NCBI GenBank assembly: GCA_037349315.1
Contig: JBAIAC010000024.1
Location: forward strand, 33,095,501 to 33,159,500
Reading direction: 5' to 3'
Length of the DNA: 64,000 bases
From: Chelydra serpentina
Taxonomy: Eukaryota; Chordata; Testudines; Chelydridae
Below the pieces are notes generated by a model that saw only the letters and a list, made by a program, of their open reading frames with translations, was not told the origin of the DNA and did no database searches. Numbering within the stretch: position 1 is the stretch's first letter; the number at the start of each line of letters is the position of its first letter. The position numbers and the translations under genes are program-made. Shown here piece after piece: positions 13,345 through 25,429 of this stretch.

Positions 13345-14235
13345 GGAATATGTTTTATGCTACATGTGCCATGTAACATATCTCTGTAAAAGTATGATCT
13401 ACTGAATCTTTTCCTCCTCTTTGTATCGCATGTATCGTTTTTGTAGTTGAAGTTATGAATATTAGTTGTATTTCTTGAGAAAGGAATGTGCAGGTAAAGT
13501 GCCCAGTCAAGAAGTGCTTAACAGACAATAGAGCTTGCAGACGCCAATCCACAGCCGAGCTTCGCCAGGAATGTGGCTTGGCTTCTAAGGAACTGAGTGG
13601 TGCATGGACATGTGACTTGCCCATGTGACCCCCAAACTCCATTGGGTACCTGGATGCTACACAGGGAGAGGGGAGGGGGGGTTCACCCAGGGGAGAAAGT
13701 CTATTTAAACCCCTGGGAGACCCCTCCATGTTGTATTCGGCTGGCTAAAGAGAGAGCCTCTCCACCCCCCAACTACACACCTGAAAGAGACTGGAACAAA
13801 GGACAAGAAGAATAAGGGGGTGTGAGCAATTGCTGGACCCACGCTAGGAGGACCATAGCCTGTAAAAGGAAGATTACTGGAACTGGTGAGGTTTTTATCT
13901 GTATTCAGTGTGATTAGACATAGACTTGCATGTTTTATTTTATTTTACTTAGTAATTCACTTTGTTCTGTCTGTTATTACTTCGAACCACTTAAATCCTA
14001 CTTTCTGTACTTATTAAAATCACTTTTTACTTATTAAGTTACCTGGAGTACGTGTTAGTACCTGGGGGCAAACAGCTGTGCATACCTCTCTATCTGATAT
14101 ATAGGGTGAACTATTTATGAGTTTACACTGTATAAACTTTATACAGGGTAAAACGGATTTATTCAGGGTTTGAACCCCATTGGGAGTTAGGCACCTGGGA
14201 ACAGACAGGACTGCTTAATTTCTGACGTTTCCAAG
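13345..14235 (+). mobile_element. LTR remnant of an endogenous retroelement
   Basis: The stretch resembles a long terminal repeat. It has a GC-richer part with a TATA-like CTATTTAAAC (about 13699), a poly-A signal ATTAAA near 14012, and low-complexity T-rich sequence following. I recognise the middle (ATTCACTTTGTTCTGTCTGT to TTATACAGGGTAAAACGG) as a recurrent turtle LTR sequence from memory, not from a search. No internal gag or pol is attached, and neither terminal TG/CA nor a target duplication could be fixed, so it is probably a truncated solo LTR. Several short frames inside it are not genes. Confidence 0.55.
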
Positions 14236-14612
14236 GACTGTGCCCTCATTAATGATTAGCGTGAAAAAGATTTTTAATATGAAGTCATAATTGTAGCTTC
14301 AATGAGTCACCTATAAAATACCAGTTTAAAAAACTAAATCAGACTAACTTCAAACTCTTCATTGATTAAGAAACAAACTGAGTAAAAAAGAAACTGTTGG
14401 CTATGTAAATTAGAGCAGGAAGCTATGTACAGGCAGAGAGTTAAAGTGGAAAATTCAGGGAATTCCATGTTAAAAGTTTCCCCTACAACTTTCATTTTTC
14501 CCTTGCAATGTATTAATAGTAAGATCTGCTGATGTATGATAATTGGGGCTCTTAATGTGGTCTTTTCCTACCCTATTGTAACAGCATTAATCAAAGGCGA
14601 CTTATGGGGCAT

Positions 14613-14712
14613 AAGACTTACACAGGCACTCATCTTCATGCCCTGGGAGTAGGTACATTGACGTCAATGAAATTACTGACACTGTGTAAAGTGAAACGTA
14701 CGTAGGTATTTC
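14613..14712. repeat. Imperfect palindrome centred on ATTGACGTCAAT
   Basis: About 50 bp on each side of 14662/14663 are imperfect reverse complements: CTTACACAGG...CATTGACGTCAATG...CACTGTGTAAAGTG...GTACGTAGG. It shares its core with a dispersed family of palindromes seen at 15.7, 24.3, 30.4, 42.1 and 47.9 kb. Confidence 0.6.
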
Positions 14713-15690
14713 CAATATTGGGGACTTCGTGAGCTTCTCCTCAACTACTTGTAGGCAGGCTTTGGGGGAAAGGGAGTATTCATTTCCTTCTGAAATCACA
14801 GGCAGTGTTTTTAGGAGAGGTTCTACAGTCTGCTCCAGCAGCAGCACTGATTGCTTTAAATGTGGCCTTCTCTGGGCCTTCCCAAGCTTGGACACTCAAG
14901 AATATAAGAGATCTGAGGTTTCCCAATGTGTATTTTGGTGTTCCACTAGTAAAGAGGCCCATGAATAGTAGTAGCAGTAGGCTGACAGCTCACTCTCCAA
15001 AGTATTAACTGAACCAGTCTGAAGCTCCAAGTTCTAGTCTGGTTTGAGAGACAAATAAAGATTTTGTATGTTAGAAGGATTGGTTCATCTATCTCTAATG
15101 ACAATGCATTTCTTGAAGGGGATAGTACATGGTGATCTGGCAATAATTAACTCAGAAGTTCTGATTCATTTGTGCTCAACTTCACATTACACTTTTTTTG
15201 CTGTAGTCATACAAAGTGAAGTCTCTGCAGAGACTAAAGGATGGGTGTGTCCAGCAACCTGAATATGTTGGAAACACAAAAATCTGCATTCAGCAGAAGA
15301 CAAATTGGGTTGGGTTTTTTTATGTTTGATCCCTTTGCAAGTAAGAGATGGAAAAAACATTCTTCGCATCATGAAAAGCTTCAGGGGGGTCTGTCTGGGT
15401 TGTTTTTTTTTTTGGTTATTACTGATTTTTTAAAGTTATTTCAAAGCAAGTTGCATTAAATGTGAAATCAACTCTTACCTTGCTAAGGGCTACATCCTCC
15501 CCTAAGGTGGGAAATCAGATGGAAGCGAAAACACTACTGCAAAACTTCCATGCAATTCAGAGTAGAAAGGGCAGTTTCTTGTGGATGCTAGAGGCAGTGC
15601 TGCTTTCTCTTTTTCGTTGGCACAATAATTAGAAGCAGCAACGGCCACCTCTTTAACCACAAAACTAGGAAGGAGCCACAAGTAGATATA

Positions 15691-15766
15691 GGGCCAGATC
15701 TCCTGGTGATGTAAATCAGTGTAGCTTCACTAATGTGAAGATGTATATCAATTGAGGATCTGAGCC
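15691..15766. repeat. Imperfect palindrome, GGGCCAGATCT type
   Basis: The left end GGGCCAGATCTCCTGGTGAT and right end ATTGAGGATCTGAGCC are imperfect reverse complements around a GTAGCTTCAC core. It belongs to the same type of non-coding palindromic repeat as those at 24.3 and 42.1 kb. Confidence 0.6.
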
Positions 15767-16324
15767 ATGGTCTCTATCTTAAACCAGAGTGTCTTCTCCT
15801 ATGCATGGCTCACTGGCCCACTTCGCACTCCTGCCAGCATTGTGGGTTTGGAGGTATGATACCATGGTCCTCAGCCACACCTGTACATTCCTGCCAGTTG
15901 TGTAGAAAGGTCTTTATATTATATATTTTGGATTAGTTTGGCACATGGAACCTGTAATTTAGGTAGGTGTTTTAAGTAAGTTTTTCCAGTTTAGCCCATG
16001 GAAGATTGTTTGGGGGTATCTAGCCTTATTATAAACATGGTACTATTCTACAATAAAATCCACAAACACTGCAGTATTGCCATTGTAAGGGCCAGTATTT
16101 TAGACTGTTACTATAGAATATTGTAGAACTTTTTAATAAGGGCATCACCATAATCATCTTTTGTCCCACACAATCCTCTCATATTGTGCGCTGCTTGGTT
16201 TTTTGCTTTCTGTGCATTAGCGTTCCTCCCTGCCCCCCCCTTTTTTGGTGTGGAAATGCCTCTATGGAGTCAGATGCACTTTTTCCTCTGAGTGCTTCAT
16301 TTTATGGTTACCTCTGTTATCTAA

Positions 16325-16621
16325 GGGTACGTGTATACTTACCCATCGCGTTGGAGGAGTCCCATCGATCTTCTGGGTTCGATTTATCGCGTCTTGTCTA
16401 GACGCGATAAATCAAACCAGGAAGTGCTCCCCCATCGACGCCGGTAATCCTGCTCCACGAACGGAGTAGGCGGAGTCGACGGGGGAGCCAGCGCGCCGCG
16501 GTGTGGACCAGGGGTAAGTACTTTTAAGTTCGAAATAAGATACTTCGACTTCAGCTACGTTATTCACGTAGCTGAATTTGCGTATCTTGCTTCGAACTTC
16601 GGGGCTAGTGTAGACCAGCCC
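16325..16621. mobile_element. Harbinger-type MITE, copy 2 (297 bp, inverted)
   Basis: The left end is GGGTACGTGTATACT and the right end is AGTGTAGACCAGCCC. The element is flanked on both sides by TAA. Its interior is the reverse complement of the MITE at 11366-11627: GGAGTAGGCGGAGTCGACGG and its complement, and the TTATCGCGTCT palindrome near 16382-16412. A further palindrome (TCAGCTACGTTATTCACGTAGCTGA) lies near 16550-16575. It is non-coding and needs a Harbinger transposase in trans. Confidence 0.85.
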
Positions 16622-17240
16622 TAAATGAACTTTACAACTGCTTGCTTGGTCCCTGCAGACACTTACGATATCCTGCATATTGCCAGCTAACCATTACCAG
16701 ACTTGCAGTCTGATCTGCCTACCCCACCTCAGTGAAAACTCACTCCCCTCCAGCCTGCAAACTACCAATGGACATGCTGACAGCAATAGCTGTGTAAGAG
16801 GAAAACAAGCGCTGCCCTTGTGCGTGTTTAGTAGTCTGGAACTTGTTCTCCAGTGTGTATCCATGTTTCTCTGTTTGTTTAAGGACCCAGAGGACCTCTA
16901 ATGTCCTTACACAGAGCGCTTAAAAGACTTATCATGGCTTAACTGCTTTATTTACCAAACAGATTTTGATTCAAAATGACAAAAATGGCTTTTTGAATTT
17001 GAATTTTGAAACTGCATTTGCATTTACAACATTAAAACTGTTTCCTTTTGGGATAATTTTTGCTAATAAAATAGCTTAGGGTAGTTGGGTGAAAGCTTAG
17101 GTCTCATGACTCTCCCATTACTATGACATGGTTTGGTGGACTAAATGGAGATTTGAACCAAGAACTCTGCTCTATAGTGCTTGACCCTGCAGTGGAGCAG
17201 AGGAATGCTGTGAAAGCATGGGGAGCTTTGCTACTTATGA

Positions 17241-17947
17241 TCCAGCTAAGGCTGGGGTTCGTGAACCGTTACAGGGGGGTTTTGGGAAAAAATTCCCTAA
17301 TGGCAGACAGAGCTGTCCCTAGGAATGGGGCCAGCAGCCCGGAGCCCCTGAACTTCCAAGAGCTAAGCAGATCAAAGCAAGCATATCACACTGAGATTTA
17401 AACTTCAAGACTCCTTATAAGAAATAGAAAGGGAGGTGGATATTTTTTGCTGTTTTTAAAATGAAATAGGCAGCTAGTATTGTTTTTAAAAGTATTATGA
17501 AGAACAAGTTTAAGCTTTGTTGTAACGTGCGCTGTTTGCCTGGACTGCTCAAGACCTGAATGCTTGTGTAGGAGGAACTTTTTCAGTTGGCTTCTTAAAT
17601 ACCTTCATGCTGTTTCACATCTGATACTCCTTGATGAAACATAGGAGCCTGGTCTTATAACAGGTTTATTCAAAGTGATACAAGCTATGAAAGTGAGATC
17701 TTGGAAGAGTGTGGCCATTTTCATAATGTAATACAAATATTGTAATGATAAATAATAATTAATAATAAATAGTGTGTAATAAGCATGTCATAAAAACACA
17801 TTTTATATTTCCAAGATCACTGCTTTTATAATTTATACTCGGGTAAAGGAGAAAATCCCTGGAAATATTCATTTTTAGGAGGGGGTTCGTGAGACTTGAC
17901 ATTTTAGTGAAAGGGATTCACAGGTTGTTAAAGTTTGGGAACCACTG
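17241..17947 (-). mobile_element. Non-autonomous hAT derivative, about 0.7 kb
   Basis: The right boundary reads GTTTGGGAACCACTG, that is CAGTGGTTCCCAAAC on the minus strand, the classic terminus of Charlie/MER5-type hAT elements. The left part has GGGGTTCGTGAACC, which mirrors GGGGGTTCGTGAGAC near the right end. From memory the whole 0.7 kb is a recurrent turtle sequence. The left terminus is degraded, and no clear 8-bp duplication is visible. The 92-codon plus-strand frame inside is not a gene. Confidence 0.65.
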
Positions 17948-19241
17948 AGCTCAGGGGAGAGGGCCCTGCAGGCTGCTAGGCCAGGAGGAACACTCAGCAT
18001 CATTGCTAGAAAAATTAGGCTACTGCCTAAATCTAAACCCACAGTCTGGGTTTAGATTAAACATTAATTTTCTCCTCTCAGTTATTTTAAGTGCTTGGTT
18101 TTTCCCCAGATTAATTGTTATGGTAAGTGATTTTTACAAAGACTGGTTTATTTCTCTTACTATATTTAGTTAAAATCAGTTTTACTACCAAAGATACTGA
18201 ATTCAAAATAAAGTAAAGACACTGAAAAATATAACATTGTTGCCTAGTTAAAATACAGCCTCCTATACTGGGTGTGTAGGAGTCATGAAAATTAATGCTG
18301 CAAGGAGTATTGACTTCCATAGGGATTCTAGTGGATCCTACTTTGGTTTGAGAAGAGAACAGGTCACCTAAAATGGCTGATCCTGGCTCTACTATCTTCT
18401 TATCGGATGGGTAAGTCCCTCAAACTCCTGCAGATGTGCAACGGTAGGGCAAGGAATAGTTCACAGAATTAACAGTGAATTTCACAGAACTATATGTTAT
18501 TGGACATGGTAGAATTCAAGGAATAAATAGCTTGCTTTGAACAGTTCTCCCAACTCAAAATAATGACATATGCCAGGTGCAGTGATTTCTGGACCTATCA
18601 ACCTACCAGGCCCTCTCTTCTTTAATCCCTGTGGAAGTTAATTGATCATACTGAAGGGTTGATTCACATAGAAATGGAAATCTTTCCCAAATCAGGGCTG
18701 ATTCCAGGTTAGTTAGTTTCACAAACCTCAGGCAAGGTTTAGATTTTTGAACAGGTATCTGGCAGGTGGGCATATTTTCTTTCTTCCCACTGCCTTGTGG
18801 GTTTTACAGGGGCAAATCCTGCCCCATCTCCCTTAGTTACCTGAGGACCTTTGAAGAACTGAATTTGTCCATACTGGGCCCTCCTTTATTTACTTCCCAT
18901 CAAAACCAAAAAAACAAAACAAAGTAAAACAAAAAGCTCCTGATGATATAGATGTCCTAAAGATAACTTCGGAGGGACTAAAAGAGGTTGTGAAGTGGAG
19001 TTTTAGTTCTATTCAACACAAATCTCCAACGAAGTTCACAATGACTGGTGCATGGACAATCCCTACAATCGGATCAGTCAGGGTTCTCTCAGTATAGGTT
19101 CGGAGCATGCTGGTGTTAAAAGCCGATATATTATACAGCTATTTTTGTCACATGCTCATTAACAGAAGGTGGATTGTTTCTGTCTCAGCAACAGAAAGAT
19201 AACTCACTGTGCCTTTTTGCTAATTACAGCCATGTTCTTAC

Positions 19242-19382
19242 CTGGTAGCCAGAATCATTACAGGTCATGTAGCATTTGCCACAGTTGATGCACATTTCCT
19301 TGTCAATCAGAGCCACAACTTGTTCTGTGTTGCTAAGCTCACCATATGTTCCAATGTACTGCAGTGCTTTTCCAATTACATC
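19242..19382 (-). CDS. DPYD: DPYD penultimate coding exon (first C-terminal 4Fe-4S motif)
   Basis: The exon encodes 47 residues, starting [11 protein letters not shown] and ending CNDSGYQ. It carries [11 protein letters not shown] (C-x2-C-x2-C-x3-C), the first of the two ferredoxin-like cluster motifs of the C-terminal domain. This domain passes electrons from NADPH/FAD towards FMN and the pyrimidine. The minus-strand acceptor is TTTTTTCTCCCTAG and the donor is GTAAGAAC. Both borders are phase 0, and the 141-bp length equals 47 codons exactly. It joins in frame to the exon at 30138-30281 and to that at 12833-13003. No disruption is seen. The frame is too short and splice-bounded to appear as a long open frame. 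Confidence 0.97.
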
Positions 19383-20209
19383 CTAGGGAGAAAAAACGGA
19401 ATCATTTAGAAGATACCCAATTTTTGTTTTTTGACGTTTTTGTTGTTTTTTATGGCCATATAAGAGCACTTTACAGTATTTTAACATGGGAGTTTCTTGC
19501 TGAGACTACGGCAATGCTTACAGTTTTTGAAATAAATGTTAAAATTTGCCAAGTTTCACACTTCCTATATCATAAAATGTAGATAAAGGGTATTGAAAGT
19601 ATATAAAATTAATCTGCAGGCAGATCTACAAGTGTCTGTCTGTCCACATTTAGCATTTAGCACTTGATTTTAAATGCGCTGTTTAATTAACTTATGTGTA
19701 GCCACCATTGTGTAGCACTACAGGGAACAAAATGGGGGCACAAAAGAGAAGTGACATGACACATGCAATCTGTTGTCCTTGGTCACTTTTCATTAGCACA
19801 GATTTAAGAACTCACCGCAGGAAAAGAAAGGGGCATCATTAAACAACAAGGGACAAAGAGAACAACGATTGCTTTTCTCTCCTTAGAAAGACAAGCAAAG
19901 GGCTTGAGAATCAGCTCTTTATTGCAAACTTACAATACCTCATTCCGCAAATCCTTATTCAAGGGAACAACACTTTTGCTTTCAAGGGGACTACCTGTGT
20001 GAATGGAAGTTTGCAGATCACTAAATACTTGCTGAATAAAATGCATGCACTTATACTTAGAGAAGGCTAAATGTGACACATCAGATGCAAACAAGTTCAT
20101 CTCTCTTAATAAACAAAAAGTAGAAAACATTAATGTAAACCACGTTGTGCTTCCTGTGTGTTGTCCTTGTCAGTTGTAGATCTCTTAGCACTTTAGTAGG
20201 GCGGGTAAG

Positions 20210-20320
20210 CATTATGTTCCCATTTTACACGTGGAATAACAGATGCACATAGAAGTTCAATGACATGTCCAAGATTACAGAGTGAGTTGATAGCAGAGAG
20301 GGGAATAGGACTCAAGTCTC
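20210..20320 (-). repeat. MIR-like SINE fragment
   Basis: On the plus strand CCCATTTTACACGTGGAATAAC, then CAATGACATGTCCAAGATTACAGAG, TGATAGCAGAG and GGACTCAAGTCTC follow the order of the reversed MIR core (fraction-of-gradient text CCCATTTTACAGATGGG...GACTTGCCCAAGGTCACACAG). This is a diverged ancient SINE. Confidence 0.6.
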
Positions 20321-23239
20321 TAGGGATTAATTTAACTGTCCACAGCTATCCCCCAAATAAAACTGTAATAATATGTTACAGTGATTGTCTTTGTTTTTTC
20401 TCACATGATGCAGAACATTCCCATGCCATTGTTCTTTTTGTTTGTTTGTTTATCAGATTAAGTGGAACGTTGCTTGACACGTGAAGCATGCAAGACACTT
20501 CAGCAACAGTGAAAAACAATTGCAATTGTTTTATAAAGCATAGCAGAACACAGTGTTTAGTGGTACTCAGGCTTGCTACCTCTGTGTCCCTTCCTTGCAG
20601 TAACCATACAGGTAACCCACACAGTGAGGGGCAGGGAGACTCCTTACTTTGTCTGTGATTTGGGGACGTGGCCACTGGGTCAATAACTATGACATTCCAC
20701 TGCCCGAAACCCTCTCCTGAGGAAGTTGTAGCAGCTGCAGGCAGCAGAATCAGTAGCTGATGGGCTGCAGTAGCATCCAAGGAGCTGCTGCAAAGGTTGT
20801 TCCATAACATTCCTGGTGGAAACATTCTAGCACAAAGCTCACTGCGAAGGGTGACCTGATTTCACCCTTTACAAGCAAATAGGGTGATTCACTATCTTGC
20901 CCTGAATCAATATACACAATCAACTGTGCCCAAAGCAAATGGAAAGTATTCCCTTTCTCAAATCCTGTCTGCACAAAAAGAAGACTGTTTACTTATATAT
21001 ATCTATATTAAAAGTAGTATTCTACAGTGCTTGTATTAAAAAGCTGCCATAGTTACTCTATATTCCAAGCACAGGGAAACTGGGTATCTCAGATACTGCT
21101 GTGTGCTAACTGTTAGCATATGCTGAATTTTTAATGCCCTATTTTTAATGTGTGTACTGACATTGGCAGTAAAAGACTGTTACTGTGTTACTAGCCTCAT
21201 GGACAGTGATCTTGGGAGAAAACAGAACCGAATTCAACCAAATCATGAAATCAACAAAACTCTCAATTTTCCCCATCGGACGAGGCAACCTCATGTACAT
21301 ATCTCTGACTTAATATGCCTTGCTATATTGTCTGATTTGCTAAAAAACATTGACAGAAAGTTGTTGATTATGTCAATTCACTTTGTGTGGAACACAGTGA
21401 ATTTCAGGATTGGGATTTATGCTGTTACAGGCTATTTCACTTCCTGCTTTCTGAATGGGGTGGGATTGAACACCAACACATTTTAAAAGCTTCATAGTTC
21501 TATAAATTGCCTACATATTATGCAAAGGTGCTATCTAAATTCACTTTTAACAAAGGACCACAGGTTGCAAAATTTGTGAAAATAATTTTAAAGATTCTAC
21601 AAAATTAAGATAAATTGGACTAATAATGAAAGCTGTGTGACACAAAGGTAAATTTTACCTTTTGCTTTAAAAATATGCATAACTCAAAGTACTAGCTAGA
21701 TCTCTTTACATTATAGGAGCAGCAGTACTGAATTTCTACTAATTTTCCATAATAGATCAGGTAATAATTGTGATTATTGTTATGGGTTTGATCTAAGCAG
21801 GTCAAGCTCCATATGAGAAACAGACAACCTCTGTCTAGAACTGCATGCTTCAAACAGTTTAGGTATAATTTGCATGATCAAAATATCTGATTCCCCACTT
21901 TTTCCTCTTGTACTCTTCAATGGAACATGCAAAAATACTTATTATCCAGAAATACAAGGTATTTTATCAATGTACCTTGCATCAAGTTTTTGAATAATCA
22001 ATTTCCTGTTCCATCCTATTGAAATCTCTCAAAAATGGTGTCCATTGTGAAATATGTACATGTATATTAGTAATCTGCTTTTATTTATATTTGTCTTACT
22101 TATTAAATTACCCATATCCAAAGCCTTATTTTCTAAAATTTCAGAAACCACAAATTCTTGCAGGACTGGGATTCAGAAACTAAGGGGTTTTATTATTATT
22201 CGGAATGATCTTATTTTCAGAGATGCTCAGCACTCCCAGATCACCCTGATGCTATCTCTCAAAACAAGATAAATATAATCTTAGCTGTTATGACTGCAAA
22301 GGAAAGCTTCAAATTGTTAATTAAATATAAACTGATGCTGCCTCTGGTCTTCCTGAGACTGCATAGAGTTTGAGGGGTATGAATGGCTCCCATTCAGCTC
22401 CAGAAGCTGGCCTGAACTCTGAGACTTAACAATGATAATTTAAATGACAATATTATTATAAAGTATGAGGTGACATTTTCAGCTAATCCACCTAGCCATC
22501 ACTATGTAATGCAGTAGCAGAATCTGTGTGGAGGCATGGGGGAGGGAAGTTTCTGTCAATGGTTGCTAAGTCAACCACCATATCCGCACACAGAAGGGAA
22601 AGGAAAGTGCAGATGCATCTCTCCCAGTGCCAAATTACTCAACTGCCTTTTCTGTAACAACACCTCAACGCCTGCTTAAGTGCTTCAACTGTTCTTTGCC
22701 AACAGTTGAGACCTTCAGCTCCCACTTGACAACAACTACAGGCTATTAGTGCCTTTTCAGCATAAAAATATGGCACATTGAATATTTGAGGGTAGCATAA
22801 ATATGAATAGAAATTAATTTTCATATGTATTTTCATATTTAACTTAGAAAAAAGAGAGTGTGCACATTTTCCAGGTTGCTACTGAATTCAGTTTTGGAAT
22901 CTTGCTGAGACCAAGGAATCTGATTGCAAAAATCAGATCCATGCTTGCTAAAGAGTACATATGCACTTGTTCGTATTATACCTGTCACAGTTTTAAATAC
23001 ATGTCTTAGTGTAATCAATTGGTCTATCACAGTATTAGATACTATGTGATCTCTTCATTGACTAATAGATGCAAAACCCACTGTGTGTCATGAATCCACG
23101 TGGTGTCTCTGTGTACTAAATTTTACATCTTCGTTTTAGAGTTTGCTGAAATCATATAAAACCATATAAAACCAGTGTATCATACAAGTGATGCAGCTTT
23201 CCATTGACTGCTCATGGTCTTTACGTATCTACATAGGGA

Positions 23240-23578
23240 GATTTCTGACAGTAGAAGGCTCTAACAGACAAAGGTATAGCAAGATCCAGTGGCTGGAAGC
23301 TGAAGCTAGACAAATTCAAACTAGAAATAGGGTGCACATTTTTTACAGTGTGCATAATTAACCTGGACCAATTTACCTAGGGATGTGGTGGATTCTTCTA
23401 ACACGAGAAGTCTTTAAATCGAGATTGGATGTCTATCTGAAAGCTATGCTCTAGTTCAAGAATCATGTATGGACTTGATGCAAGAACTACTTTGTGTAAT
23501 TTCATGGGCTGTGTTATGCAGCAGGTCAGATTAGATGATCATAATGGTCCCTTCTGGCCTTAAACTCTACGAATGGAA
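23240..23578 (+). mobile_element. CR1 LINE 3' end, degraded
   Basis: The end reads GGTCAGATTAGATGATCATAATGG then TCCCTTCTGGCC...CTCTACGAATGG, a typical CR1 3' terminus. Upstream, frames resemble the end of CR1 ORF2 (FKSRLDVYLKAML), with stops. The element is heavily 5'-truncated, as expected for CR1. Confidence 0.75.
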
Positions 23579-24306
23579 ACACTAGGCATTCCTTTAAGTA
23601 TATGGAACAAATTAAGCTTAAGGAATTTCCCCCAGAGATGACAATTAAAAAATGGTGTGTGTTCTGCTAAGTTTTAGAACTTTTAGCAGACTCCCATGCT
23701 GCTTCTTTCAGTACACATGAATACACCTGCATGGGAATTTAGCATCTCAAATATGGAGGAGGAGATGTTTACCACAATACGCTGTGTCAAACATATACAT
23801 ATTACAAACTGTAAAGAGTCATTGTTGTGGCTCTAAAATATTGTGAAAATGACTTTTTTATACTGTTAGACAGTTCTTTTTTATATTAGTGCCATCTTTA
23901 GAGCAAGATCTTTGTCTTTATTTAGCGGTAAAGTGCCACGTATATTTAGATGAGTAAAGAAACACAGATAGTACTTACACGATGTTTTACAGGTGCAATG
24001 TCTCAGAATACCTCAGAGCTTCTTGCTTGGATCAAAAAGTAAATGTTTGGGAAAAAATAGTACAGCAAAAAATAGCTGGCTTTTTTTTTTAAAGTGCAGT
24101 TACACACCAAAAAAATGACTCTCTAAAATGGCATTCAGGGGTCCCATGTTTATTGTCTCTCAATGGCCTCCAGATTAAATTTTTGCAGTTTACAGTATGA
24201 TGATGGTTTTGCTAATTACCAGCCCTGAAAACACAGGGCAGGTTCTGAAAGTCAAGCTGTGTTCTTTCTTGCTTGTGCATTACCACCAACAATAAAGTCC
24301 TGCAAG

Positions 24307-24435
24307 CTAAATTCTGTCCTTAATTATACCTATATGCAACCCCACTGGTTTTAAATTCTTCCCTCACTTTTACCTGTGCAGCCTGGTTCTCATCAATAGA
24401 GATGCACAGGTATAACTGAGAGCAGAATTTGGTCC
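24307..24435. repeat. Imperfect palindrome, AAATTCTG type
   Basis: The left end AAATTCTGTCCTTAATTATACC and the right end GGTATAACTGAGAGCAGAATTT are reverse complements with mismatches. The spacer holds CAACCCCACTGG and its partial complement. It belongs to the dispersed palindrome family. Confidence 0.6.
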
Positions 24436-25429
24436 ACCAACTGCAATTAATTAGCAATTCTGTTGCTTAGAAGTGAATCAGAGTAGAATCCATTCGCTAT
24501 TGACTTACTGGTGCTAACAAGCGTAAAAACAGTTAAAACTCATTTTGTCATGAAAGTAAATAGATATGATTTTGAATACACACAAGGAGCAGTTCTGCTG
24601 AGTAAGATGGTGTTGGTTTTACACAGTGACTTTTATTACTATAACTGCATTTTAAATGGTAACTTGTAAAGTATTTTAAGGTGATTAGCTTTTTCATTAA
24701 CCATATTAGCAAAACTGTATTTTAAAATAAAATTCACAGTTCATGCTTGGTTTACTGTTGGGCTTGCTGACTGACTGGCTCTCTTTGTCACTTGTTTCAC
24801 ACAGATTACATTGTAAAACACAATGTGCCCAAGAGATGAGGGACATAAATTAAAATGAATCCTTTTATTACAAGACAGTGCACAATATTAGTATTATGTC
24901 TCCTAGATGAAATCCAAAGACAGCACATATGTCTGTGGTCTTACTGTTTATTTTCAGATCTAAAGAGCCATTTTGGCATATTACAAAAGTGAATGAAAGA
25001 TTCATCAGTTAGATTCTTTGAGCACTCACAAGTCAACAGCAACAGAGAGTAGGGGGACAAAGAGTAAAAGTCTGGAGTATATAATGTGGAAGACTGGTGG
25101 GTGCTAAATTAGTATAATAGAAAAATAAAGCCTATTTTATGGAAAGGCTAAACAGGTTCTCAAATCTGTGAGAGCATGATGGTGATGATGAAGTAAACAC
25201 TTAATCTATAAACTATAAAATGAGTCAACATCAAGCAATAAATATATTCATAATGCATTCTTACATTTATATAGCAATATTTATCCTGAGGGATCCCAAA
25301 TAAGTTATTTATTTCTGTATAGGCATTTGTATAGTTCTCATGATCATAGCATTTGAGTGCTTTACAACCTATACATCCATAGATTGTAAAAAGAATCAGT
25401 GACTCCAGGGGAGTCCTGCTATTAGAGAG

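Larger units (their letters stand above)
13004..19241 (-). other. DPYD: Last DPYD intron (6,238 bp)
   Basis: The minus-strand donor is GTAAGAAC next to 19242 and the acceptor is TTTGCAG next to 13003. The intron contains the LTR remnant, palindromes, second Harbinger-type MITE and hAT derivative listed separately. I recognise nothing in 13004-13340, 14240-14610, 14715-15690, 15770-16320, 16625-17240 and 17950-19240. A single-base change to a poly-A/CA-rich run occurs near 18905-18935. Confidence 0.85.

Noticed and set aside
14659..14666. Perfect CRE-type TGACGTCA, a possible CREB site
   Set aside because: It is exactly the centre of a dispersed palindromic repeat, so its symmetry is explained by the repeat.
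11442..16678. Matching peptides (GSPVDSAYS, AGLPAS) in frames at 11442-11630 and 16412-16678 on opposite strands
   Set aside because: They come from two copies of the same non-coding MITE; similarity is of DNA, not of a gene.
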